Notes: generated by a model not told the origin, from the sequence alone. A stretch of DNA of 64,000 nt from Arcobacter suis CECT 7833 (GCF_003544815.1 NZ_CP032100.1:372001-436000), one strand, 5' to 3'. Positions 24,826-36,727 are shown, numbered from the stretch's first letter. Numbers and translations: made by a program.

Positions 24826-27179
24826 TAGTATAATCCTTTTATTGTTATTGAAATATTTTCAAGTTTTTTAATATTTTTATGAATATCAATTGATAATTGG
24901 GCTCTATTTTTATCATTTTCTTCAAATGAATTAATTTGATTTTGAAGAACTTCTTCGTCATTTTTAAGTTTTTGTTCAAATGTTTTTAATGGAGCATTTA
25001 AAGTTGTAAAAAATGATTCAATTAAAAGATTACTTACTTTTTTTGCTTTTGATTTAATATCTTCTTCAATTGAAGTAAATTGATTTTTAATAAGTAATTC
25101 CATTTCCCTATCTAATTCATTTAGTTTTGAATCTTTCGCTTTTGAGACAGCATCAATAATTAAAGAAACCAAAACTTCATTATTTGATGTTAAAAATCCT
25201 GATTTAAAATCATCTTGGAAAAATCCTCTAGCATCAAAATTTTCATTTTTATGACCAATTGTAAAACCTAAATCATGATATTTTTGCTCGCATTGTTCCC
25301 CAATAGTTTGTGATTTTTTGATAAATTTATATCTATAATCTCTGATTACATCGATAATTCCATCTTTTATTGCAGTTTCAACAATAACTTTTATTCTAGA
25401 ATTTTCAGGTCTTTTTTTAGTTTTTTCAAAAGAGTATCGAACATCTCCCACAACTCTTTGTTTTATAACCGTTTGTAAATCTATAAGTTCACTTTGTAAA
25501 AAAGTTTCTAGGGATTTTATATACTCTTTTGAGTCATTTTTATAATAATTTATATCTTCATTCATTGCTTGAAAGATTCTTGTATTAACACTTTTTCTTT
25601 TATTGAAATCTAAAAGTTCTTTTTCTAATTCATCTTTAGATTTTGAAAGAAGTCTTAATTCATAGTTATAAAAAGAGTTTTGTTTTTCAATTATTCTTTG
25701 TAATTGGTTTTTTGATGATTGAATTACTAATTCACCTTTTTGTGAGTTTGAACCAAAAAGTGTTTCAGTTAAATATTGTTCAATCTCTAAAATACCAGTT
25801 TGTTCAAGTGTATAACCAGCATTTATTGCTTCTTGTTCTCTTCCAGTTCTATGTAGTAGTGCCATTCTTCCAGAAATTGGGATGAACTTGATAGTTTTTA
25901 AAATATAATCAAGCTGAGAATCTTTGTTTTGAGCACGTAATTGTTTTTCAATAGATGTTTTTGTATATTTAATAACTTCCTCAAGTTGCTCTTTTGAAAC
26001 TGTATCAGCTCTTGTTATAACAATTAAAAGTTTTGAGATATTTTGGTAAAGTAGGGCATCAATAATAAACTCAACATCTTTTAAAGTAGCACTTTGAGAT
26101 ACATTCATAAGATGTAACATCATATCACATTGACTAATATACTCTTTTGTAATCTCTTCCCTTTGTATAACTGGGTCGTCAAGGCCTGGAGTATCAACGA
26201 TTTCAATACCATCAGATAAAAAATCTAGTTTAGAGCCAAGTTCCACATATTTTACCAAGTTACATTTTTTACCACTTGCTTCTGCTGATGTGTAAGAAGA
26301 TAAATCGTTAATATCAACTTCATCAAATCTAGAAATTGGTTTAATATAATTTTTTAATTCATCTCCAAAGATTTTATTTGTTTCATTTACAAAATCTCGC
26401 ATTGATTCTAATTGTTCAGCTGATTTTTTTATTCTATCCCACTCTTGTTGATTCCAGTAAAATACTTTTGCATTATCAGTAGGATTATGTTTTACGATTG
26501 TTAAGTTTGCAGTTTCAGGAACAACAGCACTTCCTAAGATTTCTCTTCCCATTAAGGCATTTAACATTGTAGATTTACCAGCATTCATAACACCTGTAAT
26601 TCCAATTGAGAATTTTTGCGTATCTAAATAATTTTTTGTAGCTTTTATTTCATTTGAGATCTCTTCATTTGTAATATCAGTTTGAAGTTCTGATATTAAT
26701 TCTTCAATAGTAGATTTTAACTCTTTGAATGATGATTTTTCAAGTTCTATATCAACTTTATTACTAGAAGTTATAGTTTCTTCATCTACAATATCTAACT
26801 CTTTATAATCAAATAAAGATATTAATTTATCGTAATTTTCACCATTGATTATATTTTCACTTTTTAAATATTCAAAAGAAGAATGTAAAACAGAAATATT
26901 TTGTTTTGATTTATTTGATAATATTGATTTCACAATATTGTATTGTAAATGATTCAATTCATTTATATTTGAAGGACTTTTTATTTTTAATTGTTGGCAT
27001 AAAGTTTTAAATGAAGTTAATGGCAAATATTTATCATAATTTTTTCTTGTTGCACTAATAATTAAAGCATAAATTGTAAATATTTCTTCATTTACTGTAG
27101 TTTCAATCGGTTCTAAATCTAAATTTTGTTCAAAAGTTATACCGTGATACAGTAAAAAATAATCATTTGCTAAACTCAT
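24825..27179 (-). CDS. Dynamin-like GTPase, first of a tandem pair
   Basis: 784 residues from the chosen start MSLANDYF, which has a GGGGA ribosome site; an upstream in-frame ATG at 27215 lies inside a hairpin and is rejected. About 160 N-terminal residues precede the GTPase domain. P-loop GVMNAGKST at about 196-204, G3 DTPGLDD, G4 TRAD. The C-terminal 450 residues are helical, with a region (FTIGHKNENFDARGFFQDDF) that may carry the membrane paddle. The larger partner of the pair; a role in membrane or division maintenance is known for related pairs but not shown here. Confidence 0.9.
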   Translation of the reverse strand: MSLANDYFLLYHGITFEQNLDLEPIETTVNEEIFTIYALIISATRKNYDKYLPLTSFKTLCQQLKIKSPSNINELNHLQYNIVKSILSNKSKQNISVLHSSFEYLKSENIINGENYDKLISLFDYKELDIVDEETITSSNKVDIELEKSSFKELKSTIEELISELQTDITNEEISNEIKATKNYLDTQKFSIGITGVMNAGKSTMLNALMGREILGSAVVPETANLTIVKHNPTDNAKVFYWNQQEWDRIKKSAEQLESMRDFVNETNKIFGDELKNYIKPISRFDEVDINDLSSYTSAEASGKKCNLVKYVELGSKLDFLSDGIEIVDTPGLDDPVIQREEITKEYISQCDMMLHLMNVSQSATLKDVEFIIDALLYQNISKLLIVITRADTVSKEQLEEVIKYTKTSIEKQLRAQNKDSQLDYILKTIKFIPISGRMALLHRTGREQEAINAGYTLEQTGILEIEQYLTETLFGSNSQKGELVIQSSKNQLQRIIEKQNSFYNYELRLLSKSKDELEKELLDFNKRKSVNTRIFQAMNEDINYYKNDSKEYIKSLETFLQSELIDLQTVIKQRVVGDVRYSFEKTKKRPENSRIKVIVETAIKDGIIDVIRDYRYKFIKKSQTIGEQCEQKYHDLGFTIGHKNENFDARGFFQDDFKSGFLTSNNEVLVSLIIDAVSKAKDSKLNELDREMELLIKNQFTSIEEDIKSKAKKVSNLLIESFFTTLNAPLKTFEQKLKNDEEVLQNQINSFEENDKNRAQLSIDIHKNIKKLENISITIKGLY

Positions 27180-27194
27180 TTTAATTCCCCTAAA

Positions 27195-27238
27195 ATATAA
27201 AAAGTTAAATATCACTACTGATATTTAACTTTTTATAT
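27195..27238 (-). terminator. 20-bp perfect hairpin between frdB and the dynamin-like genes
   Basis: Arms at 27195-27214 and 27219-27238 are perfect complements around a 4-nt loop (ctac), with T-tracts inside and after the 3' arm on the minus strand. It ends a few bases before the ribosome site of the dynamin-like gene. It may terminate frd transcription or be a stable 5' structure in the dynamin mRNA. Confidence 0.65.
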
Positions 27239-27246
27239 TTTTATTA

Positions 27247-27267
27247 ACGAAGGAAAAAATCCTTCGT
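27247..27267 (-). terminator. Hairpin immediately after frdB
   Basis: 8-bp inverted repeat acgaagga / tccttcgt with a 5-nt loop, 5 nt beyond the frdB stop codon. With the larger hairpin downstream it makes a tandem terminator. Confidence 0.6.
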
Positions 27268-27272
27268 AATAA

Positions 27273-28004
27273 TTATCTTAGTGCTACTAATTTTCTTCTT
27301 AAGTAAGCAATTTTATTTTGTAATGGTAAATGTTTTGGACAATGGTCTTCACAAGCCATTAATGACATACAACCAAAAATTCCATCATCATCACCAATTA
27401 ATTCATAGAAATCTTCAGCTGTTCTTTTATCATGTGGGTCAACTTCAAATCTTGCAACTCTGTTTAATCCAACAGGTCCAACGAAGTTAGGTCTCATTAA
27501 TGCAGTTCCACAAGAAGCTACACAAATTCCACACTCAATACATCTGTCTAATTCAAATGTTTCATTTGCTACATCTGGATCGATTCTATCTTCTAATTTA
27601 GAAATATCTACTTCGTGATCATTATGAATCCATGATTCAACTCTTTTAGACATTCCATCCATCCATTTACCTGTATTTACAGATAAATCTTTAATTAATT
27701 CAAATGCTGGCATAGGCATTAATTGTAATTTTCCAGTTGGATAATTAGCAATTAAAGTTCTACAAGCAAGAGTTGGTTTACCATTAACAACCATACCACA
27801 AGAACCACAAATTCCAGCACGACAAACGAAGTCAAAAGATAAATCTGCATCCATTTCTTCTCTAATTTTCATTAAAGCAATAAATAAAGTCATCCCTGGA
27901 GTTTCTTCTAAATGATAATCCACGAAATGAGGTTTTGAAACCTTAGATCTTGGATTGAATTTTAAAACTGATATTGTTATATCTCTACCTTTTTCAATAC
28001 TCAT
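27273..28004 (-). CDS. frdB: Fumarate reductase iron-sulfur subunit
   Basis: 243 residues. [2Fe-2S] ligands C61, C66, C69, C81 ([10 protein letters not shown]). [4Fe-4S] and [3Fe-4S] ligands lie in [11 protein letters not shown] (C155, C158, C161, C165) and [12 protein letters not shown] (C212, C218, C222). It passes electrons from the cytochrome b subunit FrdC to the FAD of FrdA on the cytoplasmic side of the inner membrane. It overlaps frdA by one base (TAATG). Same size as the Wolinella enzyme. Confidence 0.96.
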   Translation of the reverse strand: MSIEKGRDITISVLKFNPRSKVSKPHFVDYHLEETPGMTLFIALMKIREEMDADLSFDFVCRAGICGSCGMVVNGKPTLACRTLIANYPTGKLQLMPMPAFELIKDLSVNTGKWMDGMSKRVESWIHNDHEVDISKLEDRIDPDVANETFELDRCIECGICVASCGTALMRPNFVGPVGLNRVARFEVDPHDKRTAEDFYELIGDDDGIFGCMSLMACEDHCPKHLPLQNKIAYLRRKLVALR

Positions 28005-29989
28005 TATAAATCTCCTGCTCTTTCGTTTTTCTCTCTATAATTCATAGGTAAATCAAATGGCATTAATGCATGTTGAATTTCATGTCTATCTTTACCTTCT
28101 GCTTGTAATTTTTCAGTCATTTCATCAACTTCTAATTGTCTTTTTTCAGATAATTCATGTTCTATAATCATACCTTTAGCACCATAACCTCTAAATGCTG
28201 GTGGTAATTCCATAGTCATAATATCTAATGCTTCATAAGAAATTGTTGGAAGAGTTTGATTTTCATCTGGCCAAGAAGTTAATGTTCTATTTAACCAATT
28301 TGCATCATCTCTTTTTAAATAATCTTCTCTATAGTGAGCCCCTCTTGATTCAGTTCTCTCTAATGCACCTTTAGCAACACAAAGTGCTACTTTTAACATT
28401 CTAGGAACTCTATATGCTTCTTCAAGTTCTGGATTACCAACTCTTTCTTTTGATTTAACATTAATTTGTTTTGTTTTTTTCAATAATTCTTCTAATTCAT
28501 CAACAGCAGCTTTTAAGTTTTCACCATCCCTGAAGATTCCAACTTTTTGATCCATTAAGTTTTGCATTGTATTTTTAATTCTGAAAATATCTTCAGTTCC
28601 ATTATAAGTTAAAATTTCATTTAAATAAGCATCTTGTTTATCTAAGAATTTTTGAACTGTAGATGTTGGAATTGTTACATCATTTGATAAACAATAATCA
28701 GCAAAATAGTTACCAATAATCATCCCTGCAACAACTGTTTCAGAAACAGAGTTTCCTCCAAGTCTATTAAATCCATGCATATCCCAACAAGAAGCTTCAC
28801 CACAAGCAAATAAACCATTTAAGTTCTGTGATTCACCAGTTGGTTTAGTTCTAATTCCACCCATAGAATAATGTTGCATAGGAAGAACTGGCGCCCATCC
28901 TTTTTTACCTTCATCAGCTGGATCAATTCCATTAAAAATTTGACAAATTTCTTGAACGTCTCTTAGATTTTTTTCAATATGCTCTCTACCTAAAATAGAA
29001 ATATCTAACCATACATGGTATCCATAAGGTGAAGGTACACCTTTACCATTTCTGATATGTTCAATCATTCTTCTAGAAACAACGTCTCTTGAAGCTAGTT
29101 CTTTTTTCTCAGGTTCATAATCTGGCATAAATCTGTGACCATCAACGTCTCTTAAAATTCCACCATCTCCTCTACAACCTTCAGTTAATAAAATCCCTGA
29201 TGGTACGATTGGTGTTGGGTGAAACTGAACAGCTTCCATATTTCCTAAAGTTGCAATTCCAGTTTCAAGAGCGATAGCAGCTCCAATACCTTCACAAATT
29301 ACAGCATTTGTAGTTTGTTTAAATACTCTTCCATATCCACCCGTTGCGATACATGTACCTTTTGCAACATAAGCTTCTAATTCACCAGTAATTAAATCTC
29401 TTACGATTGCTCCATAACATCTACCATTTTCATGAATAATTGATAAAGCTTCTTTTCTATCTCTAATATCAACATTGTGTCTTAATGCTTCGTTTGCAAC
29501 ACCAAATAACATAGTGTGCCCAGTTGCATCTGCTGTATAACAAGTTCTCCATTTTTTAGTTCCACCAAAGTCTCTTGATGTAATTAATCCATGTCTATCT
29601 GCATCTTCTGTAATAGTTGTTTTTTTAGCATTGATAACAGCTTCTCTTGAACCTTCTTTAACTCTTGACCAAGGAACACCCCAAGATGCTAATTCTCTAA
29701 TTGCTTTTGGAGCAGTATGTACGAACATTCTTGCAACAATTTGATCACATCCCCAGTCAGAACCTTTTACAGTATCCGCAAAGTGTAAATCTTCATTATC
29801 TCCATCAGACATTTTAGAGTTACCTAAAGATGCTTGCATACCACCTTGAGCAGCGGCAGAGTGTGATCTTTTAACAGGAACTAAAGATAAAACGATTGTA
29901 TTTAAACCTTTTTTTTGTGCAGCAACAGCAGCTCTCAAACCTGCTAATCCTCCACCGATTACTAATGCATCACAGTAATTAATTTTCAT
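28004..29989 (-). CDS. frdA: Fumarate reductase flavoprotein subunit
   Basis: 661 residues. N-terminal FAD fold [14 protein letters not shown], covalent-flavin His in [12 protein letters not shown], and active-site segments [21 protein letters not shown] and HYSMGGI are present. The C-terminal helical domain has [14 protein letters not shown]. Length fits menaquinol:fumarate reductases of Campylobacterota (about 656-663). With frdC upstream and frdB downstream it forms the QFR complex that terminates anaerobic respiration and can serve as the succinate dehydrogenase in related species. Confidence 0.96.
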   Translation of the reverse strand: MKINYCDALVIGGGLAGLRAAVAAQKKGLNTIVLSLVPVKRSHSAAAQGGMQASLGNSKMSDGDNEDLHFADTVKGSDWGCDQIVARMFVHTAPKAIRELASWGVPWSRVKEGSREAVINAKKTTITEDADRHGLITSRDFGGTKKWRTCYTADATGHTMLFGVANEALRHNVDIRDRKEALSIIHENGRCYGAIVRDLITGELEAYVAKGTCIATGGYGRVFKQTTNAVICEGIGAAIALETGIATLGNMEAVQFHPTPIVPSGILLTEGCRGDGGILRDVDGHRFMPDYEPEKKELASRDVVSRRMIEHIRNGKGVPSPYGYHVWLDISILGREHIEKNLRDVQEICQIFNGIDPADEGKKGWAPVLPMQHYSMGGIRTKPTGESQNLNGLFACGEASCWDMHGFNRLGGNSVSETVVAGMIIGNYFADYCLSNDVTIPTSTVQKFLDKQDAYLNEILTYNGTEDIFRIKNTMQNLMDQKVGIFRDGENLKAAVDELEELLKKTKQINVKSKERVGNPELEEAYRVPRMLKVALCVAKGALERTESRGAHYREDYLKRDDANWLNRTLTSWPDENQTLPTISYEALDIMTMELPPAFRGYGAKGMIIEHELSEKRQLEVDEMTEKLQAEGKDRHEIQHALMPFDLPMNYREKNERAGDL

Positions 29990-30789
29990 TATGCAATTCC
30001 TCCAACACTTTTATTTGTAATATTAAATTCCATTACTTTCGCAGTTGGAGTATATTTTTGTCCAACAGTTCCATTTGCAGCATTTTCCATACCAATTTTC
30101 ATATAAGCAGCTAATGAAGCAAATCCTAATACTAAGAAGAATACTGTTAATGCCCATTTTACTTTTTTAAGTGCTTTTCTTGTAGCTTTTGGATTTTCAC
30201 CATCAAACCATCCCCATTTAACACAGAGTCTATATAGACCAATAGTTCCATGGAATTCAACTGCTAATAATAAGAAAATATATAAAGGCCACATCCACTC
30301 AGACCAAATTCTATCAGCACTTTCGTAAGGACCAATATCAGCTGAATTTGTCATAATAATATATAGGTGAATAGAACCCATGAAGAACATTGCAAAACCA
30401 GTAAAAGCTTGAATAAACCAAAGTTTTGTGTCATCATGATTCATACTTTTTGCATGAGCTTTCATAACTTGATATTGTTTAAAGTTACCAGGTAATTTTC
30501 TCATACCCAGAGCTGCATGTACTATAAAAATTACAAATATTACTGCTGCAACTATTGTAACTAATAATGGATTTCCACCCTCAAAAATAAAACTTCCTTC
30601 TAAAAGTTTTGTAACTGTGTACATAAAATCTTTAGATATTAATATTGACGATACTAATAACATATGTGCCCACATAAATAAAGCTAAGAATCCACCTGTA
30701 AAACTTTGAATAAAATCAAGTTTTGCAGGTAATCTACTCTTTCTTCCTTCTTCTGTTTTCCCCAAATAACCTTCTATTAGGTCACTCAT
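29989..30789 (-). CDS. frdC: Fumarate reductase dihaem cytochrome b subunit
   Basis: 266 residues with five transmembrane helices, the Wolinella-type single membrane subunit carrying two haems b. Probable haem ligands are His in [26 protein letters not shown] and [12 protein letters not shown]; the Glu two before the last His corresponds to the E-pathway Glu described for Wolinella FrdC. It oxidises menaquinol. First gene of frdCAB, start at 30789 with AAAGGA. A terminator at 30913-30932 separates it from the nuo operon upstream. Confidence 0.94.
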   Translation of the reverse strand: MSDLIEGYLGKTEEGRKSRLPAKLDFIQSFTGGFLALFMWAHMLLVSSILISKDFMYTVTKLLEGSFIFEGGNPLLVTIVAAVIFVIFIVHAALGMRKLPGNFKQYQVMKAHAKSMNHDDTKLWFIQAFTGFAMFFMGSIHLYIIMTNSADIGPYESADRIWSEWMWPLYIFLLLAVEFHGTIGLYRLCVKWGWFDGENPKATRKALKKVKWALTVFFLVLGFASLAAYMKIGMENAANGTVGQKYTPTAKVMEFNITNKSVGGIA

Positions 30790-30912
30790 TTGCTATCCTT
30801 TCTGCGATTTAGATTTTTTTGAATAATAGTGAAATAATATCTTAAATCTACTTCAAATATCTTTATCATTTTATGAAAAAGAATGTTAAAAAAAAGAAAA
30901 AATTAGCTAAAT

Positions 30913-30932
30913 AAACCCCTATTAAGGGGTTT
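30913..30932 (-). terminator. Terminator at the end of the nuo operon
   Basis: 8-bp inverted repeat aaacccct / aggggttt with a 4-nt loop, 68 nt after the nuoN stop on the minus strand. T-rich flanks occur on both sides. The remainder of 30790-30999 must hold the frd promoter, but I could not single out a convincing one. Confidence 0.7.
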
Positions 30933-30999
30933 TTATTGAGAAGAGTTTTGTTGAAAAAATTAATTAATAAGAAAGAAGAATGTTACTTATTAACACAGT

Positions 31000-32520
31000 C
31001 TATTTTATAAACAGTGATTGAACTGCAAATTGAGTTAAATTTATGATTTCATCAATATTCATTGCAGGAATAAAAAATACAATAGCCGAACCAATTCCAC
31101 CTAAAACTGTAAGAATAGCAACAAAAGCTATGGCATAAGTTGAGACTCTTTTATCATTAAATTCTTCACTTATACAAGCTTCATTTGGAGAATAAAAATA
31201 CATCATTGCTATTAGTTTAAAATAGTAATAAACAGAAACAATAGTTGCAAAAATTGCAACTATTGTAAGTCCAATGTAACCTGCATTTATAGCTTCTGTA
31301 AATACATATAATTTACCTATAAATCCTATAGTTGATGGAATCCCAGCTAGTGAAAATAAAAATATAGTCATCATAGCTGCTAAAAAAGGTCTTTGTTTTG
31401 CTAAACCTTTAAAATCATCATAAGTTACTTTTACATTTGTTTCAGAAATAATATGTGAAGCTAATCCAAAAGCCCCAAGTGCAGATAATAAATAAGCTAT
31501 TAAATAAAACATTGTGGCATATGCAGAATCAATATTTATTATTTGACCATCTTTATAACTTAAAGCAATAAATGCTAAAAGTACATATCCTGTATGAACA
31601 ATAGAAGATGCAGCTAACATTCTTTTTATGATTTGTTGAGTAATTGCTAACCAAGTTCCAAATATCAAAGTTAAAACAATTATTATAGTAATAATTCCAT
31701 CCCAAAAATCTATAATAGGAGAAATATAACTTAGTATAGTTCTTAAAAAGAATGAAAAAATTGCAATCTTAAAAGTTGATGCCATATATGCTGTAATAAC
31801 CATTGGCGCACCTCGATAAACATCAAGAACCCAAGATTGAAATGGAAAAGCTGCAATTTTAAATAGAAATGTAAATAATATAAGAGTTAATCCAATATAT
31901 ACAAGTATCATTTCATCTGGATTTGCATTTAGAATAAATGTTGAAATATTAGCTAGATTTGTACTTGCAGTTGCTCCATAAATTAGAACAACTCCTAATA
32001 AATAAAATGCACCAATAAATGAACCAAGAACTAAATATTTAAAAATTGCTTCAACTCTTTTTGAATCTTCTGTATTGTATCCAACCATGATATAAACAGA
32101 AAAAGAAGCAATTTCTAAAGCAATATATGCTGTAATTAATTCATTTGCATGGGCTAAAATCATCATTCCGAATAGAGCAAATAATAAAATTGAAAAAAAT
32201 TCACCTTTAAAATAACTTCTATGTTGAAAATAATGTTCACCAATTAATAAAGTTAATAAAGTTCCTGTAATTAATAAAATATTAAAAAAGTTAGAAAAAG
32301 TATCAAAAGTTAAAACATTATTAAATAAACTCTCATAAGGTTGTATAGAGTAAGAGTTATTTATATTACTTAATGAAAAACCCAAAGCAATAATTAAAAA
32401 GAACGAAGAAACAACAATAAAGTTTTTTACAGTAAATTTTTCATACATACTCATAAACATAAGCGCTAAAGCACCTGCTAATATGGTTATTGTTGGAATT
32501 AAATAGAAAAATTCACTCAT
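31000..32520 (-). CDS. nuoN: NADH-quinone oxidoreductase subunit N
   Basis: 506 residues and about 14 transmembrane helices of the Mrp-antiporter type. [20 protein letters not shown] holds the conserved helix with the discontinuous TM region, and [17 protein letters not shown] is the second family motif. Proton-pumping membrane-arm subunit of complex I. Last gene of the nuo operon, overlapping nuoM by 4 nt. Confidence 0.94.
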   Translation of the reverse strand: MSEFFYLIPTITILAGALALMFMSMYEKFTVKNFIVVSSFFLIIALGFSLSNINNSYSIQPYESLFNNVLTFDTFSNFFNILLITGTLLTLLIGEHYFQHRSYFKGEFFSILLFALFGMMILAHANELITAYIALEIASFSVYIMVGYNTEDSKRVEAIFKYLVLGSFIGAFYLLGVVLIYGATASTNLANISTFILNANPDEMILVYIGLTLILFTFLFKIAAFPFQSWVLDVYRGAPMVITAYMASTFKIAIFSFFLRTILSYISPIIDFWDGIITIIIVLTLIFGTWLAITQQIIKRMLAASSIVHTGYVLLAFIALSYKDGQIINIDSAYATMFYLIAYLLSALGAFGLASHIISETNVKVTYDDFKGLAKQRPFLAAMMTIFLFSLAGIPSTIGFIGKLYVFTEAINAGYIGLTIVAIFATIVSVYYYFKLIAMMYFYSPNEACISEEFNDKRVSTYAIAFVAILTVLGGIGSAIVFFIPAMNIDEIINLTQFAVQSLFIK

Positions 32521-34004
32521 TTTGTTGCTCCTATTTGTAAAATATCATTTAGGTAATAAGTAACAGTTGGTTCAAATTTATTAATAAAAATTTCTGGATA
32601 AAATCCCATTAAAAACACTAAAATTATCCAAGGAGCTAATCCTATGATTTCTTTTATTTTTAAATCTCTCATTACTAATTCAGTAGAACCTTCTGGTCTA
32701 TTTTGTAAAATTGCTCTTTGAAACATCCATAACATATAAGTAGCTCCAATAATAACTGTTAAAGCTGCAACATATCCTAAAGTATGATTAAATTCATATA
32801 TTCCAAAAATTATTAAAAGTTCAGAAACAAAACCATTAGTTCCAGGAAGTCCAACATTTGCAAATAACATTACTGCAAAAATAAATGTGAAAATCGGTGC
32901 TTTTTTAGCAATTCCACCTAAATCTTTTATTGTTTTAAATCCAGTTTGTTCGTGAACTAAACCAATAAGTAAAAATAGAGCTCCAGTTGCTATTGCGTGA
33001 GCAATTATTAAATATAAAGCTCCATTTATTCCATAAGAATTTAATGAAAAAATTCCAGCAGAAATGAAACTTAAATGTGATGCTGATGAATATGCAAACA
33101 TTCTTTTAATATCATCTTGCATAAGTGCAGCAATTCCAAAATAGATTAATCCAAATAATCCAATAGCTACAAACCAAGTTGAAAATTCAACATAAATATC
33201 TGGGAATATTGGAATCATAAATCTAACGATTGCATAAACTCCAAGTTTTGCCATAATTGATGAAAGTAAAAAAACTGCACCAGTTGGAGCATTTTTGTAT
33301 GTTTCCATAATCCAAGTATGAAGTGGAAAAATAGGAATTTTAATTGCAAATGCTGCTAAAAATGCTAAAAATAACCAAACTTTTATATCATAAGGAATAG
33401 TAGTTATTTGCATTAAATTATCATATGCAAATGACCATTCTCCAAATTGATTAAAGTAAGCAACACCTAAATATAAAATAGCAACAAACATTAGCAATGA
33501 ACCAGCCATTGTATAAACAGTAACTTTAATAGTAGTAAATACTTTGTCTCCAAAACCATAAGAACCAATCATTAGAAAAACAGGTAATAGCATAACTTCC
33601 CAAAAGAAGTAAAAAAGTACGATATCTAAAGATAATAAAGTTCCTGTAACTCCTGTTTGAACTAAAAGCATATTTATCCAATAGCCTTTAGTTTTTCCTT
33701 CCCATAATAATAGATATGAAGTAGGTATTAAAATAGCAATCATCATTAAAATTGTAAGTGAAAAACCATCTAATCCAATATAATAATTTATACCATAAGT
33801 TTCAATCCAAGGAACATTTGTTACAAATTGCATTCCAGCACTTGGAACAAATTCAATGTATATTTTTAAAACTAAAGCAAGAATTACAGTTGTAGTTAAA
33901 AAAGCTATATTTCTAATAGTATTTACATCTCTAGTTGTAAGCATTAACCCAAGAGCAACAACGCCAGGTAAAAATATAATAAATGAAAGAATATCTGAAC
34001 TCAT
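32517..34004 (-). CDS. nuoM: NADH-quinone oxidoreductase subunit M
   Basis: 495 residues, antiporter-like subunit. [17 protein letters not shown] carries the conserved membrane Glu and [20 protein letters not shown] the Lys/His helix region. Also [16 protein letters not shown] near the C-terminal broken helix. Pumps protons in the complex I membrane arm. One base separates it from nuoL upstream; it overlaps nuoN downstream by 4 nt. Confidence 0.95.
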   Translation of the reverse strand: MSSDILSFIIFLPGVVALGLMLTTRDVNTIRNIAFLTTTVILALVLKIYIEFVPSAGMQFVTNVPWIETYGINYYIGLDGFSLTILMMIAILIPTSYLLLWEGKTKGYWINMLLVQTGVTGTLLSLDIVLFYFFWEVMLLPVFLMIGSYGFGDKVFTTIKVTVYTMAGSLLMFVAILYLGVAYFNQFGEWSFAYDNLMQITTIPYDIKVWLFLAFLAAFAIKIPIFPLHTWIMETYKNAPTGAVFLLSSIMAKLGVYAIVRFMIPIFPDIYVEFSTWFVAIGLFGLIYFGIAALMQDDIKRMFAYSSASHLSFISAGIFSLNSYGINGALYLIIAHAIATGALFLLIGLVHEQTGFKTIKDLGGIAKKAPIFTFIFAVMLFANVGLPGTNGFVSELLIIFGIYEFNHTLGYVAALTVIIGATYMLWMFQRAILQNRPEGSTELVMRDLKIKEIIGLAPWIILVFLMGFYPEIFINKFEPTVTYYLNDILQIGATK

Positions 34005-34005
34005 A

Positions 34006-35892
34006 CTATAATCCTAAAGTGATATATAAGTAGATAAATACACAAGTCATACCAATTAGCATGAATGCAGCATAAAATCTAACATTTGCATTTTGTATCA
34101 TGGCAACTTTTTTACCAATATTTACAAAACCAATTGACGAATTCATAATAAAGGCATCTATTATTTTTTCATCTACAACTTTATCTATAAAAGTTGATAC
34201 TTTTTTTGTTGATTGAACAAATAAAATATTATAGATTTCATCAATATAAAATTTATTTCCAATTAATCCTGTTTCATCTTCTGGTTTATGAACATCAAAA
34301 TTTGCATATTTTGAATAAGCTGCCATAATTCCAGTTGCTGCTACGATTATAGATAAAGCCATCAATACATATTCTGTTAAATGATCCATGTGAATATGTT
34401 TAGAATTTAACTGACTAAGCCAAGTATCAACAAAATGATTTCCTCCAAAAATTGCAGGAAGATTTAAAAACCCAGCTCCAATAGCTCCAATAGCTAAAAT
34501 TAAAAGAGGAAAAGTAATTGTTTTTGAAGTATAAACATAATTTTCATCGTGATGATTTGGTGCTACAAAAACAATAAAATACATTCTAAACATATAAAAT
34601 GCTGTTAAAAATGCTGTAAACATTGCAATTCCCCAAATCAGATATTGCCCTTCTTGAAATGCAGCTGCTAAAATTGCATCTTTTGAAAAGAATCCAGAAA
34701 ATGGAGGAATCCCTGAAATGGCAATAACACCTATTAAAAAAGTAGTTCCAATAATAGGTAAGGTTGCTCTATGTTGGGCAATTTTAAAAATATTTTGTTC
34801 ATGATGAATTGCCATAATTACACCACCAGCTCCCATGAATAACATTGCTTTAAAAAATGCGTGTGTAAATACATGGAAAAGTCCAGTTGAATAAAAACCT
34901 AAACCAACAGCAATAAACATATAACCTAATTGACTCATAGTTGAATAAGCAAGGATTTTTTTAATATCAGTTTGACGTGTAGCTATAATTGCAGCAAGTA
35001 AAGCTGAAAATGCTCCGATATAAGCTATAAATAATCCAATTTCTTCAATTCCACTATATAAAAAGTGAAATCTTGCAACCATATAAATACCTGCTGTTAC
35101 CATTGTTGCTGCATGAATTAAAGCTGAAATTGGAGTAGGACCTGCCATCGCATCAGGAAGCCAAACATAAAGTGGAATTTGAGCTGATTTTCCCATTGCT
35201 CCTACAAAAAGTAAAATTCCTGAAAGAATTAATAACTCATTTGAAGCATTAGCTAAATTTGCTTCAATAGATGAAAATGATAAATCAACTTCTCCTAAAG
35301 CAAAAAATAGTGTTACGACTCCCAGTAAAAATCCAAAATCTCCAACTCTATTTACAATAAAAGCTTTATTTGCTGCTATTACATTTTCAGCTTTTCCATA
35401 ATAAAACTTAATTAAAAGGTATGAACAAACTCCAACACCTTCCCAACCTATGAATAAAATTATTGGATTATCTGCAAGAACTAATATTAACATTGAAGCT
35501 AAGAACAGATTGAAATAGGCAAAGAATTTACCAAATCCACTATCACCTTTCATATAACCAATGGCATAAATATGAATTAACCAACCAACAAAAGTTACAA
35601 ACATTGACATAAATATCGAAAGATTATCACCTAAAAAAGCCATTTCAATATTTAATTTATCAACATTTAACCAAGTAAAAAGTTGTTGTTTGAATATGAT
35701 ATTTTCATCATTCATTCTTAAGAATAAACAAAGAGTAATCAAAAAAGAAATAAAAGGAGTAATTGTTCCAATTAGTGAAAAATAAATATCAGATACTTTA
35801 CTTTTCTTGATATGATAAAAATAGAGTAAACCATTTATTATTGCACCCAACAAAGGAGCTAAAATAATCCATACTAATAGTGAAGTATTCAT
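34006..35892 (-). CDS. nuoL: NADH-quinone oxidoreductase subunit L
   Basis: 628 residues with about 16 helices. FIGWEGVGVCSYLLIKFYY, MGKSAQIPLYVWLPDAMAGP, and ALIHAATMVTAGIYMVAR are classical NuoL segments. The C-terminal amphipathic lateral helix region follows GNKFYIDEIYNILFVQS. Most distal proton pump of complex I. Overlaps nuoK by 4 nt. Confidence 0.96.
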   Translation of the reverse strand: MNTSLLVWIILAPLLGAIINGLLYFYHIKKSKVSDIYFSLIGTITPFISFLITLCLFLRMNDENIIFKQQLFTWLNVDKLNIEMAFLGDNLSIFMSMFVTFVGWLIHIYAIGYMKGDSGFGKFFAYFNLFLASMLILVLADNPIILFIGWEGVGVCSYLLIKFYYGKAENVIAANKAFIVNRVGDFGFLLGVVTLFFALGEVDLSFSSIEANLANASNELLILSGILLFVGAMGKSAQIPLYVWLPDAMAGPTPISALIHAATMVTAGIYMVARFHFLYSGIEEIGLFIAYIGAFSALLAAIIATRQTDIKKILAYSTMSQLGYMFIAVGLGFYSTGLFHVFTHAFFKAMLFMGAGGVIMAIHHEQNIFKIAQHRATLPIIGTTFLIGVIAISGIPPFSGFFSKDAILAAAFQEGQYLIWGIAMFTAFLTAFYMFRMYFIVFVAPNHHDENYVYTSKTITFPLLILAIGAIGAGFLNLPAIFGGNHFVDTWLSQLNSKHIHMDHLTEYVLMALSIIVAATGIMAAYSKYANFDVHKPEDETGLIGNKFYIDEIYNILFVQSTKKVSTFIDKVVDEKIIDAFIMNSSIGFVNIGKKVAMIQNANVRFYAAFMLIGMTCVFIYLYITLGL

Positions 35893-36203
35893 GATTTTTC
35901 CCCTTGAGTAAGAGTTGTAAAAATATCTGTATCTAAAGATTTTCTTGATCGGTATAATAAAATTATTACAGATAAAAATATTGCAGCTTCAGCAGCAGCT
36001 ATTGAAATTACCATTATTGTAATAACTTGCGGATCCATATTAAAATGGTATCTTGCAAAGGTAACTAAAAATAGATTTACACCATTTAACATCAACTCAA
36101 TTGACATATAAATAACAAAGATATTTCTTCTTGCAATTACTCCAATTACGCCAATAGAGAATAACATCATTGAAACAAATGCATAAGATGTTAATGAAAT
36201 CAT
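35889..36203 (-). CDS. nuoK: NADH-quinone oxidoreductase subunit K
   Basis: 104 residues and three transmembrane helices; IYMSIELMLNGVNLF contains the conserved membrane Glu, and a second Glu lies in AAAEAAIFLSVIILLYR. Small membrane-arm subunit in the E-channel region of complex I. Overlaps its neighbours nuoJ and nuoL by 4 nt each. Confidence 0.95.
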   Translation of the reverse strand: MISLTSYAFVSMMLFSIGVIGVIARRNIFVIYMSIELMLNGVNLFLVTFARYHFNMDPQVITIMVISIAAAEAAIFLSVIILLYRSRKSLDTDIFTTLTQGEKS

Positions 36204-36727
36204 AATTGTTTTCCTTTGTTATTAAGTTTTGATTTTCTTTTTTTTGCAAGTACAACTGAACCAATAAGCGCAATTAAAAGTAAAATAGAAATTAATTCAA
36301 AAGCTATAAACCAATTATTATAAAGTTCTATCCCTATTGGTTTTATATCTCCAAAATTTGTATCACTAATATTTAAATCTTTTTGTGGAAGTTTTGAAAC
36401 AGCTTTTAATACAAGTACATTTAAAGGAATCATTATAAATGCACCAATAACAATTAGTTTATATTTATTTGGTTCTTGTGGTAAATCCTCTTCTTTTATA
36501 TTTAAAAACATTAAAATAAATAAAATCAAAGTCATAATAGCCCCAGCATAAACAATAATCTGAACTAAAAATAGAAAAGTTGCATTTAATAAAGCAAACA
36601 TTCCAGCAACACTTAACATTGTAATTAAAATTCCTAAAGCACTATACATAGGATTTTTATATACAATCATAGCAATTGCACCGCTAATTGCTAAAAATGC
36701 TAAAGCAATAAAAACTAAATCAGCCAT
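36200..36727 (-). CDS. nuoJ: NADH-quinone oxidoreductase subunit J
   Basis: 175 residues and five helices. MYSALGILITMLSVAGMFA followed by VQIIVYAGAIMTLILFILMF contains the conserved Tyr of the third helix. Complex I membrane-arm subunit whose third helix rearranges during turnover. It overlaps nuoI by 8 nt and nuoK by 4 nt. Confidence 0.94.
   Translation of the reverse strand: MADLVFIALAFLAISGAIAMIVYKNPMYSALGILITMLSVAGMFALLNATFLFLVQIIVYAGAIMTLILFILMFLNIKEEDLPQEPNKYKLIVIGAFIMIPLNVLVLKAVSKLPQKDLNISDTNFGDIKPIGIELYNNWFIAFELISILLLIALIGSVVLAKKRKSKLNNKGKQL

Noticed and set aside
30790-30999. FNR site for frdCAB
   Set aside because: No good TTGATnnnnATCAA match could be found in the gap.
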